From: SURF-21 sp964529285
GTDB taxonomy: Bacteria > Actinomycetota > Geothermincolia > Geothermincolales > RBG-13-55-18
Reading direction: 5' to 3'
Length of the DNA stretch: 64,000 nt
Assembly (NCBI GenBank): GCA_964529285.1
Contig: CAZGWK010000009.1
Span: 1-64,000, forward strand
Under the pieces are notes generated by a model that saw only the letters and a list, made by a program, of their open reading frames with translations, did no database searches and had not been told where the DNA came from. Of this stretch, positions 7,700-16,177 are shown one piece after another; within the stretch, counting starts at the first letter, position 1; every line of letters begins with the position of its first letter. A program made the position numbers and the translations under genes.

Positions 7700-8236
7700 T
7701 TGTCGAGGATAGGAAAGATGCCCATACCCGTCCCGGAGGGGGCGGAGGTAAGCATAGAGGGCAATAAGGTAACGGCCAAGGGTCCCAAAGGGGAGCTCTC
7801 AGGCGAGTTCCATCCCGATATGATAATCGGGATGGAGGAGGGAAGTCTGCTGGTCAAGCGACCAACGGATTCGGTCCCGCACAAGTCCCTGCACGGACTA
7901 ACCCGCTCGCTGCTCGCCAATATGGTGGAGGGTGTGACCAGGGGTTTTGAAAAGAACCTGGAGATACATGGAGTCGGCTACCGCGCCGTTGCCAAGGACA
8001 AGGATATCGAACTCACCCTGGGTTTTTCCCACCCGGTACTGGTTAAGGCACCAGAGGGGATAGAGTTTGAGCTGGTTACGCCCACCAAGATAAGGATTAA
8101 AGGTATCGACAAGCAGAAGGTAGGACAGACTGCGGCCAAGATCAGGGCTCTGCGCAAGCCGGATCCATACAAGGGCAAAGGCGTGCGTTATGCCGGGGAA
8201 TACGTAAGGCGCAAGGCCGGAAAGACCGCGGTCTGA
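7700..8236 (+). CDS. rplF: 50S ribosomal protein L6
   Basis: L6 (178 residues) lies near the factor-binding site of the 50S subunit. SRIGKMPIPVPEGAEV opens the protein; the duplicated fold ends with RKPDPYKGKGVRYAGEYVRR, a strongly conserved stretch. The start codon is TTG, with GGAGGTTAGGG upstream and no nearby ATG alternative in phase that keeps the conserved N terminus. Confidence 0.96.
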   Translation: MSRIGKMPIPVPEGAEVSIEGNKVTAKGPKGELSGEFHPDMIIGMEEGSLLVKRPTDSVPHKSLHGLTRSLLANMVEGVTRGFEKNLEIHGVGYRAVAKDKDIELTLGFSHPVLVKAPEGIEFELVTPTKIRIKGIDKQKVGQTAAKIRALRKPDPYKGKGVRYAGEYVRRKAGKTAV

Positions 8237-8270
8237 CCCTGACGACGAGAAACGAAAGAGTGAGCTCGGG

Positions 8271-8633
8271 ATGAAAAAAACCGATCCTAGGCGGCTGGGA
8301 AGGGCGCGTCGCCACAGGCGAGTGCGCAAGAAGATATCCGGCACCCCGGAAAGACCGAGGCTGTCGGTATTTCGCAGCAACAGGCACATCTATGCACAGC
8401 TCATAGACGACACGAACGGCTGTACGCTGGCCAGCGCGTCGAGCATAGAGAAAGACCTCGAGCTGAATGACAAGGCTAAGAGCGAGGTTGCCATGGAAGT
8501 AGGACGTGTCCTTGCAAAGAGGGCACGCGAAAAAGGCTTGGAAAAGGTGATATTCGAGCGCGGAGGCAACCTTTACCACGGGAGGGTAAAGGCCCTGGCG
8601 GAAGGGGCCCGCGAAGGAGGCCTGGTGTTCTGA
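8271..8633 (+). CDS. rplR: 50S ribosomal protein L18
   Basis: L18 (120 residues) binds 5S rRNA with L5. The basic N terminus RRHRRVRKKISGTPERPRLSVFRSNRHIYAQ and the end VIFERGGNLYHGRVKALAEGAREGGL are shared by all bacterial L18 proteins (quoted in part). The gene starts 34 bases after rplF and is followed by rpsE after 34 bases. Confidence 0.95.
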   Translation: MKKTDPRRLGRARRHRRVRKKISGTPERPRLSVFRSNRHIYAQLIDDTNGCTLASASSIEKDLELNDKAKSEVAMEVGRVLAKRAREKGLEKVIFERGGNLYHGRVKALAEGAREGGLVF

Positions 8634-8667
8634 TGACGTATGGAAATGAGAAACGTGGAGGTTGTAT

Positions 8668-9180
8668 ATGCCCAAGGTAGACCCTACGGCCCTTGAATTG
8701 GAGGAGAGAGTAATCCATATAAACCGTGTGGCAAAAGTGGTTAAAGGAGGCCGCCGGTTCAGCTTCACCGCCCTGGTCGTTGTCGGGGATAAGGCGGGCA
8801 TGGTGGGCTATGGATATGGCAAGGCGCGCGAGGTGCCACTGGCCATCCAGAAGGGAGTGGAAAGGGCCAAACGCGGACTGTTCAAGGTGCCGACGCGCGG
8901 GACCACTATACCCTATAAGGTGGTCGGGAAATACGAGTCCTCGCGCGTGCTGCTCAAGCCGGCCAGTGAAGGTACGGGCGTTATCGCTGGCGGCCCGGTA
9001 CGCGCGGTCATGGAGCTGTCGGGCGTACAGGATATACTGACCAAGACTTACGGCTCGCGCAACCCCGTTAACGTCGTCAAGGCAACGATCGAAGGTTTGA
9101 GGTCCATCAGCCATACGCGGGAAGTCGCAGCAATGCGCAAGGCGCAGCTGAGCAAGGCCAAGGAGGCGTCCAAGGCATGA
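8668..9180 (+). CDS. rpsE: 30S ribosomal protein S5
   Basis: S5 (170 residues) helps decoding fidelity and mRNA unwinding. Conserved parts are RVAKVVKGGRRFSFTALVVV, GYGYGKAREVPLAI and LSGVQDILTKTYGS. GTGGAGG at 8655-8661 supports ATG 8668 (MPKVDP); an in-phase TTG lies two codons upstream. The stop overlaps rpmD in an ATGA arrangement, which implies coupled translation. Confidence 0.96.
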   Translation: MPKVDPTALELEERVIHINRVAKVVKGGRRFSFTALVVVGDKAGMVGYGYGKAREVPLAIQKGVERAKRGLFKVPTRGTTIPYKVVGKYESSRVLLKPASEGTGVIAGGPVRAVMELSGVQDILTKTYGSRNPVNVVKATIEGLRSISHTREVAAMRKAQLSKAKEASKA

Positions 9181-9383
9181 GCGAGAAGAGCAAGATGCTG
9201 CGCATAACCCTCATGCGCAGCCCCATCGGCAGGCCGCCGGTACAGAGAAAGACGGTGCGCGCCCTGGGTTTGAAGAAAATGAACCACTCCGTGGTGCAGA
9301 AAGATACCTCGGAGATAAAAGGCATGATCGACAGGATAAGCCACCTGGTAGAGGTGGAACCCTGGGAAGGAGAAAGGGTTTGA
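9177..9383 (+). CDS. rpmD: 50S ribosomal protein L30
   Basis: L30 (68 residues) is a small globular protein on the back of the 50S subunit, absent from some phyla but normal in actinobacteria and Firmicutes. RITLMRSPIGRPPVQRKTVRALGLKKMNHSV is the family core (read here as consecutive segments). ATG overlaps the rpsE stop by four bases. A few residues longer than usual at the C terminus. Confidence 0.93.
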   Translation: MSEKSKMLRITLMRSPIGRPPVQRKTVRALGLKKMNHSVVQKDTSEIKGMIDRISHLVEVEPWEGERV

Positions 9384-9432
9384 TCCCCAGGGATATCCCG
9401 CAAGTCCCCGCAGATCGGAACAGGTGAGTAAC

Positions 9433-9876
9433 ATGACACTGAAAATCAACGACCTCAAGCCCGCGGAAGGCTCCCAAAAAGCTCCCAAGCGAGTGGGGAG
9501 GGGGCGTTCGTCAGGGCATGGAAAGACCAGCGGCCGGGGCATGAAAGGGCAGAAAGCCCGCGGCAAGACACGCATCGGCTTCGAGGGCGGCCAGATGCCG
9601 CTGCAGAGGCGGGTGCCGAAGCTGCGCGGTTTCAAACCCAGGGCGAAGAAAGAGTTTCACCTGATAAACGTGGAGAAGCTCAACGCTTTCGCGGACGGCG
9701 ATACCGTTACTCCGGAAAACCTGGTGGAGAAAAGGATAATCAGGAAGCTGGAAAAAGACGTAAAAGTCTTGGGAAGGGGAGAGCTCGAGCGCAAGCTCGT
9801 CGTGAAGGCGCACGCCTTCACGCGCGGCGCCATGGCCAAGATAAAGGCCACCGGAGGAAGCATAGAGGTGGTATAG
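9433..9876 (+). CDS. rplO: 50S ribosomal protein L15
   Basis: L15 (147 residues) has the flexible glycine- and arginine-rich N terminus KRVGRGRSSGHGKTSGRG and MKGQKARGK, followed by FEGGQMPLQRRVPKLRGF. CAGGTGAG upstream favours ATG 9433 (MTLKINDLKPAEGS); an in-phase GTG at 9424 lies inside that site. The end VKAHAFTRGAMAKIKATGG matches the family. secY begins one base after its stop. Confidence 0.95.
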   Translation: MTLKINDLKPAEGSQKAPKRVGRGRSSGHGKTSGRGMKGQKARGKTRIGFEGGQMPLQRRVPKLRGFKPRAKKEFHLINVEKLNAFADGDTVTPENLVEKRIIRKLEKDVKVLGRGELERKLVVKAHAFTRGAMAKIKATGGSIEVV

Positions 9877-9877
9877 T

Positions 9878-11146
9878 TTGCTTCGGACCTTCCGTAACAT
9901 ATTCAAGGTCGAAGACCTTCGCCGCAAGATCCTCTTCACCATTATTGTCGTTCTCCTCTATCGCCTGGGTTGTGCCATACCCTCACCCGGCGTAAACACG
10001 CAGGCGTTGGGCAAGCTGATCGAGGAAGGCGGCATCCTGGGATTCCTCAACTTTTTCTCCGGTGGCGCCCTGGCGCAATTAGCCATCTTCGGCCTCGGAA
10101 TCATGCCTTACATCACCTCCGCCATCATCATGGAAATGCTGGTAGCCGTAATACCGAAGCTGAAGCAGTGGCAGGAGGAGGGAGAGTCCGGGCGCAGGAA
10201 GATAACCCAGGTGACGCGCTACATGACACTGGGACTGGCTTTGATGCAGTCCGTGGGCCTTGTTTACACTTTCTCCAAGCAGGACGTCGATGGAGCGGCG
10301 ATCATACAGTTCACATGGCTCAAGGGCATTGTCATCGTCGTCACGCTTACCGCCGGCATGGCCCTGCTCATGTGGTTTGGTGAGTTGATAACCGAGCGCG
10401 GTATCGGCAACGGCATGTCCATCCTCATATTCATCTCCATCATCGCCCGCGTCCCCACGGAGTTCAGGACCCTCATAACCCAGACCGAGCTGCGCTACGG
10501 CAGTATCATCTACGGCATCCTGATCACGATATTCATGAGCCTGGCGGTGATCGTAGCCGTGATCTATCTCGATCAGGGCGAGAGGCGCATACCCGTGCAG
10601 TATGCCAAACAGATCCGGGGCAGGCGCATGACCATGGGCGGCACGACCTATATACCGCTCAAGATCAATACTTCCGGCGTAATCCCCATCATCTTCGCTT
10701 CCTCGGTGATCTTCTTCCCCACCATGCTCGCGCAGTTCATCCCAGGTATGAGGAATTTCGCGGAAAGCCTCACTCAAGGCTGGCTCTATTTCGTCATCTA
10801 TACGGGAATGATCCTCTTTTTCGCGTATTTCTATACCTATATCGTCTTCGATCCATACACCCAGGCGGAGCACCTGAAGAAATACGGCGCCTTCGTGCCC
10901 GGGATAAGGCCGGGTACTCCCACCGCCGTTTACTTCGGCAAGGTCATCAACCGCATCACCCTGCCCGGCTCGATCGGCCTGGCAGCTGTAGCCCTGCTGC
11001 CGGCGGTTATGTTCTACTTCTTCGGGACCCGGGAAATACCCTTCGGCGGCGCGGCCATCATGATCATCGTGGGCGTTGCCCTGGAGACCATGAAACAGAT
11101 CGAAGCCCAGCTGCAGATGCGCCATTACGAAGGATTCCTCAGGTGA
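9878..11146 (+). CDS. secY: Protein translocase channel subunit SecY
   Basis: SecY (422 residues) is the central pore of the Sec translocon in the cytoplasmic membrane. Ten hydrophobic segments are evident, with the plug-region sequence FFSGGALAQLAIFGLGIMPYI, the loop ERGIGNGMSILIF, the cytosolic RRIPVQYAK and a C-terminal MKQIEAQLQMRHYEGFL. The start is TTG directly behind the rplO stop, so translation is coupled. Its place before adk-map-infA is the classic spc-alpha junction. Confidence 0.97.
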   Translation: MLRTFRNIFKVEDLRRKILFTIIVVLLYRLGCAIPSPGVNTQALGKLIEEGGILGFLNFFSGGALAQLAIFGLGIMPYITSAIIMEMLVAVIPKLKQWQEEGESGRRKITQVTRYMTLGLALMQSVGLVYTFSKQDVDGAAIIQFTWLKGIVIVVTLTAGMALLMWFGELITERGIGNGMSILIFISIIARVPTEFRTLITQTELRYGSIIYGILITIFMSLAVIVAVIYLDQGERRIPVQYAKQIRGRRMTMGGTTYIPLKINTSGVIPIIFASSVIFFPTMLAQFIPGMRNFAESLTQGWLYFVIYTGMILFFAYFYTYIVFDPYTQAEHLKKYGAFVPGIRPGTPTAVYFGKVINRITLPGSIGLAAVALLPAVMFYFFGTREIPFGGAAIMIIVGVALETMKQIEAQLQMRHYEGFLR

Positions 11147-11177
11147 CGGTAAGCGGATCCAGGAAAGGTAAAAGAGC

Positions 11178-11828
11178 ATGAACCTTATATTGCTGGGGCC
11201 CCCGGGGGCTGGAAAGGGCACGCAGGCCGAAAAGATCAGCGCTCATTATGCCATACCGCACGTCTCCACGGGAGATATCTTCCGGGAGAACCTGAGAAAG
11301 GGAACCGAGCTCGGACTCAAGGCAAAGGAATACATGGACAGGGGCGAACTTGTCCCAGACGAAGTGGTAATAGATATCGTGAAGGACAGGCTCAGCACTC
11401 CCGACTGCCGCGGTGGTTTTATACTGGATGGATTCCCGCGCACGGTGGCACAGGCGGATGCCCTCAAGGATATGCTTTCGTCCCTGGGAATGCACATCGA
11501 CCACGTAATCAACATACAGGTACCACAGGATGTGGTCGTTAAAAGGCTGACCGCCCGCAGGACCTGCAGTTCATGCGGGAGCGTTTACCACCTGCTTTAT
11601 AATCCCCCGCAGGAAGAGGGGGTTTGCGACGAATGTGGTGGAGAACTCTACCAGAGGGATGACGACAGCAGGGAGACGGTCCTGTCCCGGCTGGAGGAAT
11701 ATGAGAAGAAGACCCAGCCGCTTAGCGAATATTACCGCCGCGAAGGGCTGCTGCGGGACATAGACGGAAGCGCGGAACCCGGAGGGGTCTTCGAGGAGAT
11801 ACGAGCGGTAATAGAAGAGAAAAAATGA
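11178..11828 (+). CDS. adk: Adenylate kinase, zinc-LID form
   Basis: Adenylate kinase (216 residues) interconverts ATP + AMP and 2 ADP in the cytoplasm. P-loop GPPGAGKGTQ is at residues 7-16, and the NMP-binding HVSTGDIFR and DGFPRT motifs follow. The LID domain carries four cysteines (130, 133, 150, 153) that form a structural zinc site, as in Gram-positive enzymes. It overlaps the map gene by four bases. Confidence 0.97.
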   Translation: MNLILLGPPGAGKGTQAEKISAHYAIPHVSTGDIFRENLRKGTELGLKAKEYMDRGELVPDEVVIDIVKDRLSTPDCRGGFILDGFPRTVAQADALKDMLSSLGMHIDHVINIQVPQDVVVKRLTARRTCSSCGSVYHLLYNPPQEEGVCDECGGELYQRDDDSRETVLSRLEEYEKKTQPLSEYYRREGLLRDIDGSAEPGGVFEEIRAVIEEKK

Positions 11829-12574
11829 TTATAAGAAAATCGCAGGAAGAAATCGTGAAAATGAGAGATGCAGGCCGCATAGTGGCAGGCGTTTTCGAGA
11901 TGCTGGAAAAACATATAAAGCCGGGAGCAAAAACTGAGTCGCTCAACAGGCTGGCGGATGATTATATCAGGGAACGAAACGGGATACCGTCTTTTCTGGG
12001 TTATCGCGGCTTCCCCGCGTCCATCTGTACCTCCGTAAACGATGTTGTGGTGCATGGCATACCGGACGAGACCCGCCTGAAGGAGGGAGACATCATAGGA
12101 GTGGACGTGGGGGTCATTTTGAACGGATACCAGGGGGACGCGGCTCGTACCTATTCCGTCGGCAATATCAGTAAAGCCGCCCTCAAGCTGATGGATGCTA
12201 CCCGGGAATCCCTTTACGCGGGCATCGATGCCTGCCGACAGGGTAACCGCCTGGGAGATATCTCCAACGCTATCCAGAGGACCGCCGAGGGCAAAGGTTT
12301 CTCCGTGGTTGTACAGTTCGTGGGGCACGGCATAGGCAAGGAGATGCACGAGGAGCCACAGATACCCAATTTCGGGCCCCCGGGAAGAGGCCCGCTTGTG
12401 GAGACTGGTATGACCTTCGCCCTCGAGCCGATGGTTAACGAGGGTACTTACGAGGTGGAAGTGGACGAAGAGGACGCTTGGACGGTGCGCACGAAGGACG
12501 GCAAGCTGTCCGCACATTTCGAACATTCCGTTGCCATAACAGACGAAGGGCCTTATATACTAACTTTGCCTTGA
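11825..12574 (+). CDS. map: Methionine aminopeptidase, type I
   Basis: Type I methionine aminopeptidase (249 residues) removes the initiator Met from new proteins. Two-metal ligands are seen: Asp94 in VDVG, Asp105 in GDAAR, the His of GHGIG, and Glu residues in TFALEP and in the last conserved block; His77 in VVHGIP is the substrate-binding His. There is no zinc-finger N-terminal extension, so it is the short type Ia form. ATGA overlap with adk. Confidence 0.97.
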   Translation: MIIRKSQEEIVKMRDAGRIVAGVFEMLEKHIKPGAKTESLNRLADDYIRERNGIPSFLGYRGFPASICTSVNDVVVHGIPDETRLKEGDIIGVDVGVILNGYQGDAARTYSVGNISKAALKLMDATRESLYAGIDACRQGNRLGDISNAIQRTAEGKGFSVVVQFVGHGIGKEMHEEPQIPNFGPPGRGPLVETGMTFALEPMVNEGTYEVEVDEEDAWTVRTKDGKLSAHFEHSVAITDEGPYILTLP

Positions 12575-12584
12575 GCTGGGCATA

Positions 12585-12613
12585 TGGACTAAAAAAGTAT
12601 TGTTTGTTAGAAT
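12585..12613 (+). promoter_or_regulatory. Putative promoter for infA-rpmJ-rpsM-rpsK-rpsD-rpoA
   Basis: TGGACT (12585-12590), a 17-base spacer, then TAGAAT (12608-12613). Four of six and five of six positions match the sigma-70 consensus. It sits in the only clearly AT-rich stretch of the superoperon, in the 108-base gap after map. A secondary promoter here would let infA and the alpha-operon genes be expressed apart from the spc genes. No experimental support. Confidence 0.45.
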
Positions 12614-12682
12614 ACAAGTTCTGGTACGAAAAAATTTTTGCGCGCTGGGAGGACTTGAGCGGCAGCGCGAGGAGAGTGAGGA

Positions 12683-12904
12683 TTGGCGAAGAAAGAAGGC
12701 GCCGTAGAGGTTGAGGGCACGGTACTTGAGCCGCTTCCCAACGCGATGTTCAGGGTTGAACTCGAAAACGGCCACAAGGTATTGGCGCATATTTCCGGAA
12801 AGATGAGGATGCATTATATTCGTATCCTCCCCGGTGACCGGGTGGTAGTCGAGATATCGCCGTACGATATAAGCCGGGGGAGAATCGTTTACAGGTATAA
12901 ATAA
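12683..12904 (+). CDS. infA: Translation initiation factor IF-1
   Basis: IF-1 (73 residues) is an OB-fold protein that occupies the ribosomal A site during initiation. VEGTVLEPLPNAMFRVEL, HISGKMRMHYIRILPGD and YDISRGRIVYRYK cover nearly the whole family consensus. The start is TTG with AGGAGAGTGAGG upstream. It is followed by the very short rpmJ gene. Confidence 0.96.
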   Translation: MAKKEGAVEVEGTVLEPLPNAMFRVELENGHKVLAHISGKMRMHYIRILPGDRVVVEISPYDISRGRIVYRYK

Positions 12905-12935
12905 CGCAGAGGACGGGGAAAGGGATAAGCTGGAA

Positions 12936-13049
12936 ATGAAGGTAAGGGCGTCGGTAAAGAAGATGTGCGATAAATGCAAGATAATCCGCCGCAATGGCAG
13001 GGTGCTGGTCATCTGTCAGAATCCTCGCCATAAGCAGAGACAGGGCTAG
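12936..13049 (+). CDS. rpmJ: 50S ribosomal protein L36, zinc form
   Basis: A 37-residue ORF, MKVRASVKKMCDKCK onwards, ending NPRHKQRQG with TAG at 13047-13049. It is too short for most ORF finders but unmistakable as L36. Zinc ligands are Cys11, Cys14, Cys27 and His32 (the C+ form). It lies between infA and rpsM, the standard place. Its zinc dependence matches the zinc-type S14 and L24 of the same cluster. Confidence 0.96.
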   Translation: MKVRASVKKMCDKCKIIRRNGRVLVICQNPRHKQRQG

Positions 13050-13062
13050 GAGGTAAGCGGTT

Positions 13063-13434
13063 TTGGCACGTATAGCAGGTGTTGATCTTCCCAGGGACAA
13101 GCGGGTAGAGATAGCTCTCACCTATATTTTCGGCGTAGGCAGGACCACGGCGCAGAAGATACTGGATAACTGCCAGATCGACAGAAACACCAAGGTGCGC
13201 AGCCTGACCGACGAAGAGGTCGTGCGGCTGCGCTCATATATAGACCAGAACCTGAAGGTGGAAGGGGACCTGAGGAGAGAGGTCGCCCAGAATATCAAGA
13301 GAAAGATGGAGATAGGTTGTTATCAGGGCTTGCGCCACCGCGTAGGCCTCCCCGTGAGGGGACAGCGAACACACACAAACGCACGTACCCGCAAGGGTCC
13401 GCGCAAGACAGTGGGTGTGAGGCGGAAGAAATAA
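13063..13434 (+). CDS. rpsM: 30S ribosomal protein S13
   Basis: S13 (123 residues) contacts the P-site tRNA and bridges to L5. ARIAGVDLPRDKRVEIALTY, the helix-two-turn-helix region, and the basic end RGQRTHTNARTRKGPRKTV are conserved. The start codon is TTG, behind TAGGAGGTAAG. The ALTYIFGVG segment is the usual rRNA-binding turn. Confidence 0.96.
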   Translation: MARIAGVDLPRDKRVEIALTYIFGVGRTTAQKILDNCQIDRNTKVRSLTDEEVVRLRSYIDQNLKVEGDLRREVAQNIKRKMEIGCYQGLRHRVGLPVRGQRTHTNARTRKGPRKTVGVRRKK

Positions 13435-13482
13435 ATGCCGGGCAGGTAATGCCGGCAGCATGATCTAACAGGAGGTTGAGAT

Positions 13483-13881
13483 TTGGCCAAGCCCGTGAGA
13501 GGTAGAAGTAGAGGCAGGAGAAAAGAGAAGAAGTCCGTACTGCATGGTGAGGCGCACATCAAGTCCACTTTCAACAACACTATCATCACCATTACCGATA
13601 AGAACGGGGACACGCTCGCCTGGAGCAGCTCGGGAACCGTAGGCTTCAAAGGCTCGCGCAAGAGCACGCCCTTCGCCGCCCAGTTGGCCGCGGAGAATGC
13701 CGCCAAGAAAGCACAGGAATTTGGTATAAAAAAGGTAGACGTTTTTGTGAAGGGTCCGGGCTCCGGCAGGGAGACGGCCATCAGGACGCTGCAGGCCAAC
13801 GGCCTGGAAGTCGCCAGCATTACCGACGAGACGCCCCAGCCTCACAATGGCTGCCGGCCCAAGAAGAGAAGAAGAGTGTAG
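13483..13881 (+). CDS. rpsK: 30S ribosomal protein S11
   Basis: S11 (132 residues) forms part of the platform next to the E site. HIKSTFNNTIITITD, WSSSGTVGFKGSRKSTPFAA and TDETPQPHNGCRPKKRRRV are signature segments. The start is TTG preceded by ACAGGAGGTTGAG. An extra-basic N terminus (RGRSRGRRKEKKS) is seen, as in other actinobacteria. rpsD follows after eight bases. Confidence 0.96.
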   Translation: MAKPVRGRSRGRRKEKKSVLHGEAHIKSTFNNTIITITDKNGDTLAWSSSGTVGFKGSRKSTPFAAQLAAENAAKKAQEFGIKKVDVFVKGPGSGRETAIRTLQANGLEVASITDETPQPHNGCRPKKRRRV

Positions 13882-13889
13882 GTATAGAG

Positions 13890-14516
13890 ATGGCCAGAAA
13901 CACAGAACCATCCTGCAAGCAGTGCCGCCGCGAGGGAGATAAGCTCTTTCTCAAGGGCGCACGCTGCGAAAGCGACAAGTGTGCCATGGAGAGGCGGCCG
14001 TATGCGCCCGGAGAGCACGGGCGAGGACGTATCAAGGAGACGGAATACCTGCTGCAGCTGCGCGAGAAGCAGAAGGCGAAAAAGATATACGGAGTGCTGG
14101 AAAAACAGTTCCGCCGCTATTATGGCAAGGCCTCACGGCAGCAGGGTATAACCGGTGAGAACCTGCTGTTCCTGCTCGAAAGCAGGCTGGATAACGTAGT
14201 GTACAGGGGCGGGCTTGCATCATCCCGCAAGGACGCGCGACAGATGGTCCGCCATGGACACGTGACGGTCAACGGGCGCAAGGTCAATATACCCTCCTTC
14301 CAGGTGAAGGAGGGGGATGTCGTCGAGCTCAAGCAGAAGAGCAAAGAGATAGTCAGGGTCCTGCAGGCAGTGAGATTCGCGGAGGGGCGTCCGGTTGTTC
14401 CCTGGCTGAAAGTGGATGGCGATAAGAGACGTATCGAAGTAGTATCCCAACCCAAGAGGGAAGATATAGATTTGCCGGTTAAGGAACACCTTATCGTGGA
14501 GCTCTATTCCAAGTAA
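13890..14516 (+). CDS. rpsD: 30S ribosomal protein S4, zinc form
   Basis: S4 (208 residues) nucleates 30S body assembly and, in E. coli, represses the alpha operon. The N-terminal domain has Cys9, Cys12, Cys26 and Cys31, a zinc-binding C+ pattern, then RRPYAPGEHG. The S4 RNA-binding domain shows LLESRLDNVVYRGG and ARQMVRHGHVTVNGRKVNIPS (quoted in part). The end LIVELYSK is invariant. Confidence 0.96.
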   Translation: MARNTEPSCKQCRREGDKLFLKGARCESDKCAMERRPYAPGEHGRGRIKETEYLLQLREKQKAKKIYGVLEKQFRRYYGKASRQQGITGENLLFLLESRLDNVVYRGGLASSRKDARQMVRHGHVTVNGRKVNIPSFQVKEGDVVELKQKSKEIVRVLQAVRFAEGRPVVPWLKVDGDKRRIEVVSQPKREDIDLPVKEHLIVELYSK

Positions 14517-14571
14517 CCGGTGTATCCAGACAGGCTCGAGATCTCGAGCCGATACAAGGAGGGAATAGGCC

Positions 14572-15522
14572 TTGGTTCTAGAGATGCAGAAACCCCATAT
14601 CGTCGTGGACGAGCTGGAAGACTCCTATGGCAGGTTCGTCATCGAGCCGCTGGAGAGAGGCCTCGGTCATACGCTGGGTAACTCTATGCGGCGCATCCTG
14701 CTCTCATCAATCCCCGGAGCGGCGATAACCTCGATACGTATCGAAGGCGTGGTGCACGAGTTTACCACCATCGAGGGAGTTAAAGAGGATATTATGGACA
14801 TAATCCTCAACCTCAAGGGGGTTATTCTCGCTGTACAGGCGGAAGGTCAGTTCTCGCTCTTTCTCGATGTAGCGGGCCCCAAGACGGTTACCGCCAAAGA
14901 CATCGAGGTTCCCGCGGACGTGGAGATCGTCAACCCCGACCTCAAGATCTGTACCCTCAACAAGAAAGCTCGGCTGAAGATGGAGATGATCGCGCAGAAA
15001 GGAAGAGGTTACGTATCCGCGGAGCATATCGGCGGCTTCAGGGAAGTTGCCGGGACCATCCCCATGGATGCCATGTTCTCTCCCGTTGTACGCGTATCCT
15101 ACTGGGTTGAGGATACGCGTGTAGGACAGCGCACGGACTACGACAAGCTCATTCTGGAGGTAAACACCAACGGCAGCATCGACGCCAAGGAAGCTCTGCT
15201 CAAGGCGGCCAATATACTTGCGGGTCACGTGAACATATTCATCTCACTATCCGAGGGTGAGGAAGAAACAGGCGAAACGCTTTTCGGACCCGATTCAAAG
15301 CCGGCTGGCGGGAAAGACCTGCAGCTTTCCATCGAGGATCTGGAGCTTCCCGTACGCGTGCTCAATTGCCTGCATCGTGGAGGTATCAACACCGTCGGAC
15401 AGCTCGTGGAAAAGACCGAGGATGACCTGCTTGCACTGCGCAGCTTTGGGGCGCGTTCCATAGAGGATGTAAAGGAAAAGCTGGAGAAGAGAGGTTTTTC
15501 GCTGCGCTCCAAAGAGGAGTGA
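14572..15522 (+). CDS. rpoA: RNA polymerase alpha subunit
   Basis: RpoA (316 residues) dimerises to start RNA polymerase assembly. The N-terminal domain (about residues 1-235) contains FVIEPLERGLGHTLGNSMRR and LSSIPGAAITS. A linker leads to the C-terminal domain (about 250-312), whose helix-hairpin region LPVRVLNCLHRGGINTVGQL contacts UP elements and activators. The TTG start is fixed by AAGGAGGG at 14556-14563. It sits in the normal rpsD-rpoA-rplQ order. Confidence 0.97.
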   Translation: MVLEMQKPHIVVDELEDSYGRFVIEPLERGLGHTLGNSMRRILLSSIPGAAITSIRIEGVVHEFTTIEGVKEDIMDIILNLKGVILAVQAEGQFSLFLDVAGPKTVTAKDIEVPADVEIVNPDLKICTLNKKARLKMEMIAQKGRGYVSAEHIGGFREVAGTIPMDAMFSPVVRVSYWVEDTRVGQRTDYDKLILEVNTNGSIDAKEALLKAANILAGHVNIFISLSEGEEETGETLFGPDSKPAGGKDLQLSIEDLELPVRVLNCLHRGGINTVGQLVEKTEDDLLALRSFGARSIEDVKEKLEKRGFSLRSKEE

Positions 15523-15557
15523 GCGCTTCCCGCGCTTGAAGACGAAAGGTAATACCT

Positions 15558-15908
15558 ATGCCGCAACCAAGAAAGGGAAAAAGACTGGGCGGAAGCGCTT
15601 CCCACCAGAAAGCCATCATGGCTAATCTTGCAAAGTCCCTTATCGAATACGAGAAACTGGAGACGACCCAGGCACGCGCCAAGGAAGTACAGCCCCTGGT
15701 GGATAAGTTGGTCGGGCTCGCCAAGCGAGGCGACCTGCATGCGCGCCGACAGGCGCTGGCCATCATCCACGACCGCGACATCGTCCACAAGCTCTTCGAC
15801 GAGATAGGGCCGCGCTACGAGGACCGCGAGGGCGGATACGCGAGAGTGGTCAAGACCGGGCCGCGCAGGGGCGACGCGGCGCCCATGGCGGTCATCGAGT
15901 TCGTTTAG
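15558..15908 (+). CDS. rplQ: 50S ribosomal protein L17
   Basis: L17 (116 residues) closes the alpha operon. Conserved segments are GKRLGGSASHQKAIMANLAKSL, in which the usual arginines of RLGR..H are partly changed to LGGSASHQ, and EKLETTQARAKEVQPLVDKL. GGYARVVKTGPRRGDAAPM is the typical end. Gaps on both sides are larger than within the operon, and an inverted-repeat element follows it. Confidence 0.95.
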   Translation: MPQPRKGKRLGGSASHQKAIMANLAKSLIEYEKLETTQARAKEVQPLVDKLVGLAKRGDLHARRQALAIIHDRDIVHKLFDEIGPRYEDREGGYARVVKTGPRRGDAAPMAVIEFV

Positions 15909-15943
15909 CCCGGCTTAAAGGACAGTCGGGAGACGTTTTATAG

Positions 15944-16051
15944 GCCCAGAGCCTCCAGGTAGCGGTCTCGCTCGGCTGCGCATGTTGCCTCCCCATAAGA
16001 AGACACCTTTTTCTGCGCGCTCGCTGCGACCGACCTGGTAGTTCTCTGGGC
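15944..16051. repeat. Inverted-repeat intergenic element, copy A
   Basis: A 108-base element between rplQ and truA. It begins with GCCCAGAG and ends with the exact reverse complement CTCTGGGC. Inside, CCAGGTAGCGGTCTCGCTCG on the left is an imperfect mirror of CTCGCTGCGACCGACCTGG on the right. The same plan recurs after groEL (43749-43870) and guaA (46996-47106). No coding frame in it resembles a protein. It could be a folded RNA, a cruciform-forming DNA site or a miniature mobile element. Confidence 0.65.
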
Positions 16052-16177
16052 TAGCTGGTCAACTAAATAGCCTTCTTCCGACTATCCATTCACCGGGGCT
16101 GCACTCAGAGGGTTCTGAGCTGGGGACGCCCGAAGCCGCGAAGTACGAGCATTCTCGTTGTGCGGTAGAATCGATCT

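Noticed and set aside
10079..11221. A 380-residue minus-strand frame opposite secY
   Set aside because: Rich in Asp, His and Gly, as expected for the antisense of a membrane protein gene; secY is certain.
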